Shown: piece by piece, positions 1-11,684 of the stretch
How positions within the stretch are numbered: position 1 is the first letter of the stretch
Layout of the letters: the number at the start of each line of letters is the position of its first letter
Assembly (NCBI RefSeq): GCF_013368755.1
Contig: NC_049566.1
Span: 2,852,001 to 2,916,000 of the forward strand
Direction of reading: 5' to 3'
From: Talaromyces rugulosus
Lineage: Eukaryota > Ascomycota > Eurotiomycetes > Eurotiales > Trichocomaceae
DNA: 64,000 bases
Notes under the pieces: generated by a model
The model's input: only the letters and a program-made list of their open reading frames with translations
The model's database searches: none
What the model was told of the DNA's origin: nothing
Position numbers and translations under genes: made by a program

Positions 1-1178
1 TCGGTTGTCTGAGTATCGTCTCCTGGTTGTTCGCTCAGCTGCCGCAAATATACAAAAACTATAAACTGCAGTCGACTGCCGGGCTGTCAGCCTTTTTCCT
101 GGTGGAATGGTGTCTCGGTGATACGACAAATCTGGTCGGTGCGCTGTTTACTCGCCAGGCCTCATGGCAGGTTACTATTGCTTCGTACTACGTCTTCGTT
201 GATATCGTGCTCGTGTTTCAGCATTTCTGGTACACTTACGTCAAGAAACAGAGCAAAGGGAAGAGTGGACTCAGGTTCGACGACTCTTTCGATCAGGACC
301 AGCAGAACGGTCCCATCTTGGAGGGCGTCCGCATTGATGCGGCCGGACACACAAAGACAAATCATCTCATGCCTCCATCCGAGCCCAAGGATATGGGCCT
401 GCCGAAGAAACAAGGCCCCGAGTCTCCGCAATTCTACTCGCCGTCTTATTCGGAAAAGTCCAAAAATATGCGTGCCCACCGCGAGGGCCGCCCGAGCGGC
501 AGTCTTCCTCTCGGAGTCTCGCCGAAGACAATCATCCTGACGTCTATGCTCTGTGCCGTGCTGGCAAACGCATCTCCGACCGACACGACCCAAAGCCGGG
601 AGTCATCGCATGAGCTCGACATCGAGACCGCTGGCCGGATTCTCTCCTGGATGTCGACCATTCTCTACCTCGGCTCTCGTCTGCCTCAGCTATACAAGAA
701 CTACATCCGCAAGAGCACCGCGGGCCTTTCGCCGCTTCTCTTCATGGCCGCTTTTTCCGGAAACTTTTTCTACTCTGCATCTCTCCTCGCCAACCCCAAC
801 GCCTGGTACGACTTTCCCGCTTATGGCGGAGGCGGCTGGGCTGATGCCGAGGGTAACGACCGTGCGGAATGGGTCACACTCGCCCTCCCTTTTTTCCTAG
901 GCGCTGCCGGTGTCCTGAGTCTGGATGCATTTGTCGGGGTACAGTTCTTGATATACGGCGACAACGTCGATGATTCTGCCACCGTCGATTACGACCCTCA
1001 GCATTCACCCCGTCGAAACTGGAGGCGCGTGAGCGGCTGGATGCGCGGCTGGGTTCCTTCAACCGAATTCAACAAATTGCTTCTGAGCAACTCGCGATCA
1101 ACCACTCAGTCGAACGAAACACAGGCCCTGTTGGTGAATGCACCTGATAGCAGTCAACCTGGCTATGGCGCTGTTTGA
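1..1178 (+). CDS. PQ-loop repeat vacuolar amino-acid transporter, 5' partial
   Basis: The frame is open from the first base of the window, so the true start lies upstream and the gene is truncated here. The visible part has two PQ-loop signatures, QLPQIYKNY near its start and RLPQLYKNY about 205 residues later. Each is followed by hydrophobic segments (SAFFLVEWCLGDTTNLVGALF; LLFMAAFSGNFFYSASLL) and they are separated by a long hydrophilic cytoplasmic loop. This is the layout of the fungal YPQ/PQLC2 family, which exports cationic amino acids (lysine, arginine) from the vacuole across seven membrane helices. The length fits once a short N-terminal exon with helix 1 is added. Which family member it is, and its substrate, cannot be fixed from this fragment. 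The stop is followed by a T-rich 3' region. Confidence 0.85.
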   Translation, partial: GCLSIVSWLFAQLPQIYKNYKLQSTAGLSAFFLVEWCLGDTTNLVGALFTRQASWQVTIASYYVFVDIVLVFQHFWYTYVKKQSKGKSGLRFDDSFDQDQQNGPILEGVRIDAAGHTKTNHLMPPSEPKDMGLPKKQGPESPQFYSPSYSEKSKNMRAHREGRPSGSLPLGVSPKTIILTSMLCAVLANASPTDTTQSRESSHELDIETAGRILSWMSTILYLGSRLPQLYKNYIRKSTAGLSPLLFMAAFSGNFFYSASLLANPNAWYDFPAYGGGGWADAEGNDRAEWVTLALPFFLGAAGVLSLDAFVGVQFLIYGDNVDDSATVDYDPQHSPRRNWRRVSGWMRGWVPSTEFNKLLLSNSRSTTQSNETQALLVNAPDSSQPGYGAV

Positions 1179-1900
1179 TAGATATCATTCTCTTTATTTA
1201 TTTCTTTCTTTTTATTGCGGAAGATTAACGATTCAATGACAGATCTTGCATAGATGAGCGGGCTGGACTAATTAATGTCCATGGGTTTGTTTTTGTCTTT
1301 CTCTAGAGTGAGAATTGGAATTTTTGTTTTTTTTTCGTTTCGGGTTTGGCGGGATAAAGAGTGTACATGTACATACATGGTGTTATATTTACCCTGAGAA
1401 GACTTATCATATACACATTGTCAAATCTACTGGCGTTGATATTTTATGGCACCCTAGAAGTGGGCTTGTCGATCAATGGGTTTATCATTATATATTTGAT
1501 CATCCAAATGTTGATGAATTGTCCAGAATGATGTTAAAACTACATGTAGGAGTTAATCCACTAGTTGCCCAATGAATGTCTACCCCTCTCCAGCGTCTGG
1601 TTGACTCTACAACTTAAATATTCCAGTCTGATCATTATAAGTATACATAGCTCAAACATCTATAGTTCATTTGCATCTGCATGGCATTATTGAATACGTA
1701 ATTACTTTATCAGGTCCGTTCTCGATCCCAACGGGGTTTCTTTAAGCAATTAAACAGGAACAAGGTGGGGGGGAAGTACACCATTTTGTACACGAGAAAA
1801 GAAACAACACCCCCTCCAGAGAAGTAAAAGTAGAAAAGGCCGGAGGAGGGGATAAGCCAGAAAGAGGCTAGTGAATGTACAGCAAGAAAAGCCAAACTCC
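1179..1900. other. Intergenic, convergent 3' ends
   Basis: This is AT-rich sequence between the stops of the PQ-loop gene and LCB2, with T- and TA-rich stretches suited to 3' UTRs and polyadenylation. A short open frame (1315-1575) has no recognisable domain and looks like chance. Nothing else was seen. Confidence 0.6.
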
Positions 1901-3940
1901 TTATATCAGCGGCCGCTTTGTGTCTTGGGCGCCCCGGCGAATGACATCTCCAATGCGCCAGCGCGGCGGGATGAGTTTGCCGTTGCCAGCGCGCTGTTGC
2001 TGACGATGCCATTCCTGTTCCATGTCGGGGGTCATGCCCTCTGGAGGTGGTAGGGCGCCACCAGCGATGCCCGTCGAGAACTTGAGCTGAAGCACGTTGC
2101 CGATTTCGTCGCAGGCGGTCAGTAACCGGTCCAGATCTTCCTTGTTGTGCGCTGCCGAGACGCAGAAGCGGGCGCGCGATGAGACGAGTGGTGTGGCTGG
2201 GTAGCCGACGATGACGACGGAGATTTTGCGTTTGAGCATCTCGTGCGAAAAGGCAGGCATTTTGGCTGGGCTGAACAGGAGGACGGGGACGATGGGCGAG
2301 TCGTCATGTCCGTACACGATAAAGCCGAGGCGTTTCAGACCAAGACGGAGATATCGAGAGTTGAAGGCTAGGCGCTGTAGCCGCTCCTCGCCCTGGCCTG
2401 GCAGGATGTCGCCGTTGATGAGACGGAGAGAAGTGATGATTTGCGTGAGAATCGGGGGAGCTGGCGCCTCTCCAAATACTACTCCAGCATTTGATGCTCG
2501 GAGAGCGTCAATCATTACCTTGTCAGCTGCAACATATCCTCCATTGGCGCCAAATGACTTGGTCATCGTGCCCATCAAAATGTCCACCTCGGACGTGTCC
2601 ACGCCGAAATAATCACACACGCCTCGTCCGCTAGGTCCAACTGCACCGATGGAGTGGGCTTCGTCGATAAACAGGTTGAATTTGTACTTTCGCTTGAGCG
2701 CAATCAAGCCTGGTAAATTGCACATTGACCCTTCCATAGAGTAGAGTCCCTCCACGACGATCAAGATCTTCTTCCAGGGACGGTGTGTGCGTGGTTGGCC
2801 TTGTGAAATCGCTTCGCGGAGTTTGCGCTCCAGCGACTTCATATCGTTGTGTCTGAACATACCAATTGATGCCCCTGAGAGTCGTGCGCCGAAGCGAATT
2901 GATGCGTGGTTCAGCTCGTCTGAAATGATCAGAGACCCTTTGCCGACCAAAGCCGGGAATATAGTTGCATTTGTGCCGAATCCCATGGAAAAGATCATGG
3001 ATGCCTCCTTGCCCACAAACTTGGCCACTAGGTCTTCGGCTTCGACATGGAGATCAGTTGTGCCTGATTCGACGCGGGTGCTGGTAGTGCTGATACTGTA
3101 TTTGCGTAGGTTCTCTTCCACGGCATCGGCGCAGGGACCTTCTGACTGCGCGAACCCGAGGTAGTTGTACGAACTCATGTTGAGCGTATCTGTGGTGGTG
3201 CCCGTGAAATAAAAGTGCCGGTTATAGTCATCCGTGGAGCGGTCAATGAGAGTAATATAACGGCCCGGAACACCAGTTACTGGACGCTCAAAGCAGTCAT
3301 TGATGCGCAGCTTGAGTCGACGGACATAGAAATTGTCAAAGTCGCTATTCAACGCCCCGTATCCATTGCGTGGTTTCAAGTGCCGATAATCCGCCTCCTT
3401 GAAGCGCTTCCCGAAAAAGTCTCGGACGTGACCGAAAGCAATCAATATTAAATAACTAACATAGGTTGTCAAGAGGTAATAATACGGGGGTTCGTCCATT
3501 ATAGGTTCGGGGAAGTGCCCTCCTGGGTGCCGGCTCGTGTGTCTGTGGCTCGGATGAGCGAGGGGAGCAAACTGAGCATGTTGCCTGGCTAGTCGCCTCG
3601 TCTCCTCGGCCGACGGAGGCTTGAAAAGGGTGGTCGGTGGCTCGTCCATATTGGGGCTATCGGCAGTCGCCGTCGAGAGCGATATTGTCGGCAGTGATAA
3701 CGAGGCCGAACTGATCGGGACTGCCGGGTTTGGAGGAGGGGTCGATCGGCTGGCCACGACAAGGGCGGAGTGCGCAGCCGACGACTCAGCCTTGGACTTG
3801 GGAGACGTCGAGAAGAATTGAGTTATACGACTGGACTTGGATGTCGAGTTTTTGATCGGAATGCCACCCTTCTCCGCGGATGACGAGATGTTAGAAGGGG
3901 ACGAGTTGCTGGAGAAAGGGCTCGAGGGTCGAAAAGGCAT
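1901..3940 (-). CDS. lcb2: Serine palmitoyltransferase subunit 2 (LCB2)
   Basis: Single-exon gene of 679 residues. The product is the catalytic, PLP-carrying subunit of serine palmitoyltransferase, which condenses serine with palmitoyl-CoA at the ER in the first committed step of sphingolipid synthesis. The sequence shows a low-complexity Ser-rich N-terminus (about 120 residues), one hydrophobic segment (YYYLLTTYVSYLILIAFG), then the alpha-oxoamine synthase fold. Visible motifs are SYNYLGFAQSEGPC, ELNHASIRFG, the DEAHSIGAVG cofactor pocket and GTMTKSFGA, whose lysine (about residue 460) forms the PLP Schiff base. The partner LCB1 lacks this lysine, so the subunit assignment is firm. Length matches fungal LCB2. 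The start is the first ATG of the open frame. A conserved core begins well downstream, so a shorter start is possible but less natural. Confidence 0.96.
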   Translation of the reverse strand: MPFRPSSPFSSNSSPSNISSSAEKGGIPIKNSTSKSSRITQFFSTSPKSKAESSAAHSALVVASRSTPPPNPAVPISSASLSLPTISLSTATADSPNMDEPPTTLFKPPSAEETRRLARQHAQFAPLAHPSHRHTSRHPGGHFPEPIMDEPPYYYLLTTYVSYLILIAFGHVRDFFGKRFKEADYRHLKPRNGYGALNSDFDNFYVRRLKLRINDCFERPVTGVPGRYITLIDRSTDDYNRHFYFTGTTTDTLNMSSYNYLGFAQSEGPCADAVEENLRKYSISTTSTRVESGTTDLHVEAEDLVAKFVGKEASMIFSMGFGTNATIFPALVGKGSLIISDELNHASIRFGARLSGASIGMFRHNDMKSLERKLREAISQGQPRTHRPWKKILIVVEGLYSMEGSMCNLPGLIALKRKYKFNLFIDEAHSIGAVGPSGRGVCDYFGVDTSEVDILMGTMTKSFGANGGYVAADKVMIDALRASNAGVVFGEAPAPPILTQIITSLRLINGDILPGQGEERLQRLAFNSRYLRLGLKRLGFIVYGHDDSPIVPVLLFSPAKMPAFSHEMLKRKISVVIVGYPATPLVSSRARFCVSAAHNKEDLDRLLTACDEIGNVLQLKFSTGIAGGALPPPEGMTPDMEQEWHRQQQRAGNGKLIPPRWRIGDVIRRGAQDTKRPLI

Positions 3941-5363
3941 CGCAAGAATACTGGCAGGGAAATCAGAGCGATATTGTCACCAGTTCGTATCCGGTCATCG
4001 AGGGCTGACGACTAGATTTCAGGGTCGCAAGAATCGGAGCGTCTGTTCTCGAAATGTTAGCCAGCTCCCGACTTGTCCTAGTCCGAGGGATTCAATGCGT
4101 AGCGACAGCGCACTGCCTGGGCTCCAAAGGCAGCGCATAGCCTGACAGTGAACGCTGACAATGACAGATGAAGGTCAAGGACATACCCTCGCATTCCTCG
4201 AACGACGTGGGCCAAATGAATCCGATAAAGCCAAAGATGGCAGATAAGCGGTCAAGGGCACGCGGGGCCTCCAGACGGTGGACAGCCTCAGGTTCTCTCC
4301 GCAGACGGACGTGATTTCCGGACAACGACCTCGAGGACACCAGAGATAGTGGTTCTAGGAGCGGACGGCGAGATGGAGGGAGATCCTGACATGAAGGCAG
4401 CGAGGTGGTTGGAGATAAGTTGTTTCTGCGGCGGAGCCATAACTTACGGGGAGCTCGAGCGCCGCTGGGCGTTACCAGGGAAGACGTGGAATACGAATAC
4501 GCAGTACGCATACACACAAGCATTTAGGACGAATAGGCTACGTACTGCCGTATATTGATGGTAATATTTCCATACCATACCCACCCGTTGTAAAATTGAA
4601 AATTTGTTGGGCCCCTGGATCGCCCGCGCTGGGCCAAGACGGGACTAGCGCCATCCTGCACCTGCCTCTAGAGCCTCAGGCTGGCAGCGCTTGCTCCTTC
4701 AGCCACGACACTACGGATAAAGGCTGTTTAGTTCTGTTGGTTCTTGTATCGGCGCTTCGAGGCTGACTAGACCGCGACTATCGCCTGGTGGCGGTCTGGT
4801 CAGTGGTGTTCTGGTCAGTCTGCGCAGCTCACGGCGTCAATAATGACCTCATCCACTAGGATTATGCCGCAAACAGGCATTCGTCCTAATTACACAGAGC
4901 AGAGTCTTCATATCAATAAGATCCTAAGATGATACGTTCCGTACTGCAACGTGCAAGCCCTGTCTATGCTCATACAGTTACATGGTTCATACAGTTATAG
5001 GGTACGTACATTAGGAGGCGCTAGAGCGAGACTGGCACAGCAGCTCATTACTAATGGCGTTACACAGCATCTGCATTCCTCCCAGGTTATTCAGACTTCA
5101 CGTCTTGAGCAGATATCATAAATGGCTTTTGTGCAAGGCATCAATTGGTGTATTATTGTAGCCAGCGACGCTTTCGTCCCGGCTCGTTTGCGGAATACAA
5201 AAGTTACGCCCGCATGTAGCCGAGTCCCGAGCCTAGAACCCCACGTCAACCAACCGCCTAGGACATTATTTCGCTGTCTTTCACAGTATTATGATACCGT
5301 TCGAGGTTGGGAGATTTCCTACAGCGACTTCCATCGATCCAGACTGAGTTCGCACTGTCAAAA
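3941..5363. promoter_or_regulatory. Divergent upstream region of LCB2 and acetoacetyl-CoA synthetase
   Basis: About 1.4 kb lies between two divergently oriented starts. It must hold both promoters and the 5' leaders. A minus-strand open frame (4092-4523) upstream of LCB2 has no family resemblance and may overlap the LCB2 leader or a 5' UTR intron. No discrete operator was recognised. Confidence 0.5.
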
Positions 5364-7519
5364 ATGATACCCCCGCAAGTAGGCTCGGAGGAGGCCACAG
5401 AATTGTGGCGGCCATCGGCGCCCGAGCGAACGCAGATTCACCATTTCAAAGACCTTGTCAATCGCAAATACAGCCTGGAACTGGCAGACTACCACGATCT
5501 CTGGAAATGGAGTGTCTCGGAACCTGCGCTTTTCTGGGAGGAGGTGTGGCACCATACAATGGTCAAGGCGCACACTCCATTCACCAAGGTATGGAAGCTC
5601 TGTAATGATGATGATGATGCTTGCGCGGTTACATAGCTAAGACACCCATCAAGGTCCTGGATTCGAATGTGCCACTCTTCCCTAGACCTCGTTTCTTTGA
5701 GGGGAGTACGCTGAATTTTGCCGAGAACCTTCTCTTCCCCAAAACCTGTCCCGGAGACGACTCAATCGCTATCATCGGCGCCACCGAGTCAGACCGCGAG
5801 TTCGTCTCGTGGAGAGAGCTACGTGACCGAGTGCGAATATGTGCCAATGCTATGAGACAGAGCGGAGTAATCACTGGAGACCGTGTGGCCGGGTTTGTCG
5901 GTAACCATGTGAACGCGGTCGTGGCCATGCTGGCGACGACATCCATCGGTGCTTTCTGGACCGCCATCTCACCTGACTCGGGCGTTCATGCCGTTCTGGA
6001 CCGTCTTGCGCAAATCAAGCCTAAAGTCTTGTTTGCAGACAATGGCTCTCTGTACAACGGAAAAGTACATGGCACCGAGTCGAAAGTGGTTGAGATTGTT
6101 GCAGGACTGCAGGACCTGGAGCGCGTCCTGATCTTCCAGGCCATGAAGACCGCAGAACTCGACCTGGAAAAAGTGAAGCCTGTGAATGGTTCGGCATCAA
6201 CATATGCAAGCTTTTGTGATGAACTCAAAGATCAGGATGCACCATTAAAATTCGAGTATCTGGATCCAGACCACCCAGTATATATCCTTTACTCGTCCGG
6301 CACTACCGGGGCTCCCAAGCCAATCGTGCATGGCGCATTGGGAACGCTTCTTCAGCATAAAAAAGAGCATGTTCTCCATAGTGATATCCGGCCTGGCGAC
6401 CGATTGTTCTATTACACCACGACTACTTGGATGATGTGGCACTGGCTTGTGTCGGGCCTTGCTAGTGGCGCCACCATCGTGGTATACGACGGCAGCCCTT
6501 TTCGTCCACTTGATATTGAAGATGACAAAGGTGATATGGCCATGGCTAGACTAATTGACGAACTCGAAATCACACAATTTGGGACCTCGGCCAAATACCT
6601 CTCTATGATCGAACAGGCCTCTTTGAACCCGCGCAACCATCCCCACCGGCCAGTCCACTTGAAGACGTTGCGGGCAGTCTTTAGCACTGCAGCGCCATTG
6701 GCGCCTTCTACTTTTGATTATATTTACTCTTCGTTCCATACAGACATTATGCTCGGATCCATCACGGGAGGAACCGATATCATTTCTCTGTTCGGTGCCT
6801 CTTGTCCTATACTACCCGTTCATCGGGGCGAAATTCAATGTCGTGGGCTAGGAATGGCTGTGGCCACATTTGATTTTGCAGGCAATGATATAACAACTTC
6901 CGACGAGCCTGGTGATTTGGTCTGCACCACACCGTTCCCAGCACAGCCCGTGATGTTCTGGCCTCCAGGACCCCAGGGCAGTGAGAAATACAGAAAGAGC
7001 TACTTTGATGCATTTGGACCCAACACATGGCATCACGGTGACTTTTTGCGGGTCAATCCCAAGACAGGCGGCTTAACGATGCTTGGGCGAAGCGACGGCG
7101 TATTGAAACCAGCTGGAGTGCGGTTCGGAAGCGCCGAGATATATAATGTCATCTTAAAACACTTTGCTAGCGAGATCGAAGACTCTTTGTGCATTGGGCG
7201 AAGACGTGAAGGCATTGATACGGACGAGACGGTGGTGCTTTTTGTGAAACTTGTGCCAGGCAGTTTCGCGCCCGGCCGTGGCATCTCCCAGGACTTGACG
7301 GACAGGATCCAGGCTGCCATTCGCAAGGAGCTCAGTGCACGACATGTGCCAGGAATTATTGATGTTTGCCCGGGCAATGAAATTCCAGTGACTTCAAATG
7401 GAAAGAAGGTCGAGAATGCAGTGAAACAGATTCTCTGCGGCCTGAATATCAAAACTTCTGCTAGCGTGGCCAACGCAGCTTGTCTCGATGGATACAAGCA
7501 ATGGGCGGCGGAGCATTAG
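5364..7519 (+). CDS. Acetoacetyl-CoA synthetase
   Basis: Two exons: 5364-5588 and 5642-7519, with an intron 5589-5641 (GTATGG...CTAAG) that keeps the frame (HTPFTK|TPIKVLDS). The product is about 700 residues. This ANL-superfamily enzyme activates acetoacetate to acetoacetyl-CoA with ATP in the cytosol, feeding sterol/fatty-acid synthesis or ketone-body use. Visible marks are the LWRPSAPERTQ N-terminal segment, FEGSTLNFAENLL, the P-loop-like YSSGTTGAPKPIVHG, the family segment GGTDIISLFGASCPILPVHRGE and the C-terminal NEIPVTSNGKKVE with the catalytic lysine. GGTDI and the N-terminal pattern separate it from acetyl-CoA synthetase. The ATG at 5364 is chosen for its context (tcaaaaATGat). An in-frame ATG at 5307 would add 19 unlikely residues. 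Confidence 0.93.
5589..5641 (+). other. Intron of acetoacetyl-CoA synthetase
   Basis: A 53-nt GT-AG intron containing an ATG repeat (tgatgatgatgatg). The earlier AG at 5635-5636 would break the frame, so the AG at 5640-5641 is the acceptor. Confidence 0.75.
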
Positions 7520-7937
7520 ATTTTCTTTTTTTTCTCTTTTTTTTTTTCCTTCGTAGACTTGCCATATTTCGGTTTAGATTTTCTTATGCCATGTGAAGTC
7601 TAGATTATTTCTGGCTGGACATGGACGTTTGGTAATACATTCAGCATTATTTGCCTAGCGGGCTGAGTGTGAATATTGAAGTTATATTAATATTGTTCAT
7701 TTATCTCTTAAACTTTCCGAATTTATATGCTTATTTTAAACAAGAATAAATGCTGGACAGCTGTTTACTTTGCCCTCCGATTAGATAAGCATCTGGGGTT
7801 GGTCGGAGATCCGCTGCGGCCGGCAAGGAAAACTATTCCAGCAGTCACAACTGATCCCAGAGAGCTTCGCTTTTTTCCTTCTCCCGCCCACCTTTCTCTC
7901 TGTACCGTCCTGTGGCTGATAATTACCTCTGGTCAAT
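7520..7937. other. Intergenic between AACS and MPP-alpha
   Basis: A T-rich 3' region (polypyrimidine run just after the AACS stop) is followed by the promoter of the mitochondrial processing peptidase gene. A CT-rich stretch at about 7870-7905 precedes the start, which is common in fungal promoters. No gene was seen. Confidence 0.6.
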
Positions 7938-9758
7938 ATGCGTCGATCAGCTCTGCGGACTGTTCAGTCTGTTGGGCCTCTGGTTCAGAGCCAGCGAACA
8001 GCGACCAGACGGTTCGCAAGTGCTGCGGATGCTATAGCCAAGGTGCGTCTCACTCTGTTTATCTATGAGTTTCCATACGAATTTGCTAAAACATTTTGGA
8101 TTTAAAAATAGGACCCTGCCGAATTCGACCAAATAACAACCCTTCCTAATGGCATCCGTGTTGCATCGGAATCTCTCCAGGGACCTTTCTCTGGAGTTGG
8201 CGTGTACGTCGACGCTGGATCGCGATACGAAGATGATAGCATTCGCGGAGTCAGTCACATCATGGACCGTCTAGCGTTCAAGTCGACGAAATCGAAAAGC
8301 GGAGATGAAATGCTCGAAGCTCTGGAGTCGCTGGGCGGGAACATACAATGCGCCTCGTCTCGGGAATCGTTAATGTATCAGTCGGCCAGCTTCAACTCGG
8401 CGGTTCCGACGACGCTCGGCTTGCTGGCTGAGACTATTCGCGATCCCCTAATCACAGAAAAGGAAGTGGAGGAGCAGTTGATGACGGCCGAATATGAGAT
8501 AAACGAAATATGGAGCAAGCCCGAGCTTATCTTGCCTGAACTTGTTCACATGGCCGCATTCAAGAACAACACGCTGGGAAACCCTCTGTTATGCCCGGAA
8601 GAGCGACTGTCGGAGATTAACAAGGCGGTTGTGGAAAAGTACCGGGCTGCGTTTTTCAAACCGGAGCGTATGGTGATTGCATTCGCCGGTGTTCCACATG
8701 AGAATGCCGTCAAGTTGACGGAGCAGTATTTTGGCGACATGCAATCACAACACAAGGGACCGAGTCTCCAAGGAAAAGGCATTGAGACCACCCTTTCAAA
8801 CGATCCGGTCGCCCAAAAGGAGGGCGAATTGCCTACCGTTCCTCTATCCACCGCAACCGCTAATGTGTCCAGCAACGTGCACACGGAAAAGACTCAATCG
8901 TCCATTCTGACAAAACTTCCATTCCTGAAAAACCTATCCTCGTCCGCCCCACGTCAAGAAATAGCAAAGGTCCTTGATCCCTCCGCTCTCGAACTGTCGA
9001 CACTCGACTTTCGTCGTCCGGCTCACTACACCGGCGGATTTTTATCGCTGCCCCCAATTCCACCTCCCGCAAACCCCAACCACCCTCGTTTAAGCCACAT
9101 CCACCTTGCATTCGAGGCTCTCCCAATCTCATCGCCGGATATCTATGCGCTCGCAACGCTGCAGACATTGCTCGGCGGAGGCGGTTCGTTCTCGGCCGGC
9201 GGCCCCGGAAAGGGCATGTACTCTCGCCTATACACCAATGTACTGAACCAGCACGGCTGGGTCGAAAGCTGCATTGCATTCAACCACAGCTATATAGACA
9301 GCGGTATCTTTGGCATCTCGGCTTCGTGCAGTCCGACTCGCACCCCGCAAATGCTCGAAGTGATGTGCCGGGAGCTGCAGGCCTTGACGCTGGAAAACGG
9401 GTTTTCTGCGCTTCAAATGCAGGAAGTCAACCGCGCCAAGAACCAGCTGCGATCCTCACTGCTGATGAACCTGGAATCGCGCATGGTCGAGCTGGAGGAC
9501 CTCGGCCGCCAGGTCCAGGTCCACGGGCGCAAGGTCGGGGTGAAGGAGATGTGCGAGCGCATTGAAGCGCTGACAGTCAAGGATCTGCGCCGTGTCGCCA
9601 GTCAGGTATTTGGCGGTCTCATCCGCAATGCAGGCGAAGGCACTGGAAAGCCGACAGTAGTGATTCAAGAAGGCGAGCTCGAAGGCTACAAGCTGCGCCC
9701 GTTCCCATGGGAGGACATTCAAGAGCGCATTTCGCGGTGGAAGTTGGGCCGAGTATAA
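7938..9758 (+). CDS. mas2: Mitochondrial-processing peptidase subunit alpha
   Basis: Two exons: 7938-8042 (35 codons) and 8112-9758, giving 583 residues. Exon 1 encodes an Arg/Ser/Ala-rich, acid-poor leader (MRRSALRTVQSV...) typical of a matrix presequence. The rest is an M16-family peptidase fold: LPNGIRVASE, VDAGSRYED, HIMDRLAFKST. The zinc-binding HxxEH of the beta subunit is absent. The glycine-rich loop GGGGSFSAGGPGKGMYSRLY, which grips presequences in the alpha subunit, is present near residue 360. Together these identify the alpha subunit (Mas2), which removes targeting peptides from imported proteins in the matrix with MPP-beta. A low-complexity insert lies around residue 240. The next gene downstream is TOM22, also part of mitochondrial protein import. 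Confidence 0.95.
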
Positions 9759-10255
9759 GACAGCAGCCTTGCTACTACAATTCTCTCTTCTCTAATTATT
9801 TTATTTCTTGTCATGGACATGACTGAAAAGTCCTATAAAAGGCATTTGAGCACATGTACTATATAATGCATTGGATCCGGGATAGACTGGAATTGTAAAG
9901 ATAGATTGCCTATTCTGTTGCCCTTGTCTCAAGTAATATTTTAGACCTATTTTTATAATTATTAATATCAGTTAACGTGATGAAGTGATTGATGATTTGT
10001 ACTTCAGGTCTCGTGCGCGGCGAACACGCCAAGCCCGGCGTCCAAGCTCCAACTAATTCGCGGACCGGGTAAAAAGTTGGTTCGGCTTCTCTTCCATCAT
10101 CATCATTTTGTCCTCTCGACAATCTCTCTCTGTCACCAATCTCTGTACTATACATACCATTTCTTCCTCGACGAATCTCCATCTTTCGCCTCTTTCTTTT
10201 ATTTCGTTTTTTCATTGATAACCCGACAAGGGAGAAGGAAAAAAAATCTTTCACA
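9759..10255. other. Intergenic MPP-alpha / TOM22
   Basis: The MPP-alpha 3' region is followed by the TOM22 promoter and 5' leader. The leader is strongly pyrimidine-rich (about 10,090-10,215). No separate gene was seen. Confidence 0.55.
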
Positions 10256-10947
10256 ATGGTCAAGCTCACCGAGGTCGAAGACGAACATTTCACATCCGAG
10301 AAGCCTACTCCTACCCAGAAGGATTCGCTTATTACATCGGATAATGAAGAAGACGATGATTTCACTGACACCGGTATGTCGTTTTTTTCTTGTCTATTGT
10401 CATTTGAGTTGCAGGCAATGGAGTCGCTATTTCCTACCGCAAAAGACCTACACCTGTCCCAATCAGAAACCATTCCGACAGCCTTGGGCTAATCCTTTTT
10501 TTTATCAATACAGAATCCGAAATCTCCGTCGAATCAGCCGCCGAAATCGAAAGCGAGAATCTGTACGAGCGCATCATTGCCCTGAAGGACATCATCCCAC
10601 CGCACTCTCGCCGCCGCATCGCCGGCACTGTCACCGGCATCACAGACTTCACAAAGTCGACTTTCTCATTCAGCGGCAAGGCTCTATGGGTTATCAGCAC
10701 GAGTGCCTTTTTGCTCGGTGTACCTTGGGCTCTTGCATTTGCCGAGGAGGAACAGTATGCGCAGATGGAGAAGGAGCAGGGAATGATGAAGGGTGCTAAC
10801 GAGGTTATTTTTCCTGTCTGGATACAATATAAAAAGAAAGAAAAAAACTGACGAGTTGTGTGGTTTTAGATGCTCACCCCTGGTGTTGACGCTGCTGCTG
10901 CTGCTCTTGGCGGTATCCAGGAGAAGCAGTCGCAACCTGCTCTGTGA
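10256..10947 (+). CDS. tom22: Mitochondrial import receptor subunit TOM22
   Basis: Three exons: 10256-10373, 10514-10803 and 10870-10947, giving 161 residues. TOM22 is the central receptor and organiser of the outer-membrane TOM complex. The N-terminal cytosolic half is acidic (EDEHF, DNEEDDDF, ESEISVESAAEIE), as expected for presequence binding. The conserved stretch LYERIIALKDIIPP and the basic segment RRRIAG come next, then one transmembrane helix (ALWVISTSAFLLGVPWALAFA) and a short intermembrane-space tail. The gene is small and would be missed without splicing: intron 1 starts GTATGTCG after GACACCG, and intron 2 ends TTTTAG before ATGCTC. All exon joins keep the frame. It lies directly downstream of MPP-alpha in the same orientation. 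Confidence 0.93.
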
Positions 10948-11684
10948 GCAACGACCACATCCACACACATTTAACACCATCTCGATGAAAACCTCGACGA
11001 TGGTTTCTTTCAAGAAGGGCTACTACTATGGGATCATAGGATACACCAACAACGACAAATATAACAACAATAAACAAGATAAAAAAACGTTACCAGGTCA
11101 CTAGTTGATCAATTGTCGGGTCTTGCTGGGAAGCGACACTTTTGCTTGCATGGTGCGCATTTCCGAATGGCGTCTTTGACATAATTATCATGAATTGGGC
11201 GTACAACGAAAGGCTAGAAAGAGGGCATGGCATTTGGTTGGGTTGGTTTTCTTTGTATCCTATCAGATTCTCCTCTCTTCGAAATGTATTTATATGATTA
11301 TTACTATTATTATTTATTTATTTCTCTTGGTTTGGAAACTTTTTTTTTTGCTAAAATCGGATTTTTTGATCATGATGATATATTTCAATGTTACTAGAAA
11401 AGTAAGGCTTATACGGCCTCGATGGTGAATCCATTGAAAAGGACTAGCAAGTTGAGAACAGAACGGGGTATATCGTTCTTTTTATAAGAACCGAGAGTCG
11501 TCTTTCCAAAACGACGTTATAGACATAGAGAAACCTTCAAGCCGCTACATCAAGGCCGTAAAGAAAGCGCAAAGAAATTCCAAATCCCAAAACACTTGGG
11601 TATCATCCAATTCATCCAGTATTATCCTAACGCAGTTAAAAAAAAATTAGCAACCAGTAGAAAAGTGACTCAAATGGAAAGACA
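10948..11684. other. Intergenic, convergent 3' ends of TOM22 and the DUF4211 gene
   Basis: AT-rich sequence with several A- and T-runs, consistent with two facing 3' UTRs. No coding or RNA gene was recognised. Confidence 0.6.

Noticed and set aside
4092..4523. 143-codon minus-strand open frame upstream of LCB2
   Set aside because: Arg/Ser/Leu-rich composition without any domain, overlapping the expected LCB2 leader. No similarity recognised.
10077..10799. 240-codon plus-strand open frame over TOM22
   Set aside because: It reads the TOM22 exons in a wrong frame and includes the pyrimidine-rich leader. The spliced TOM22 frame carries the conserved motifs.
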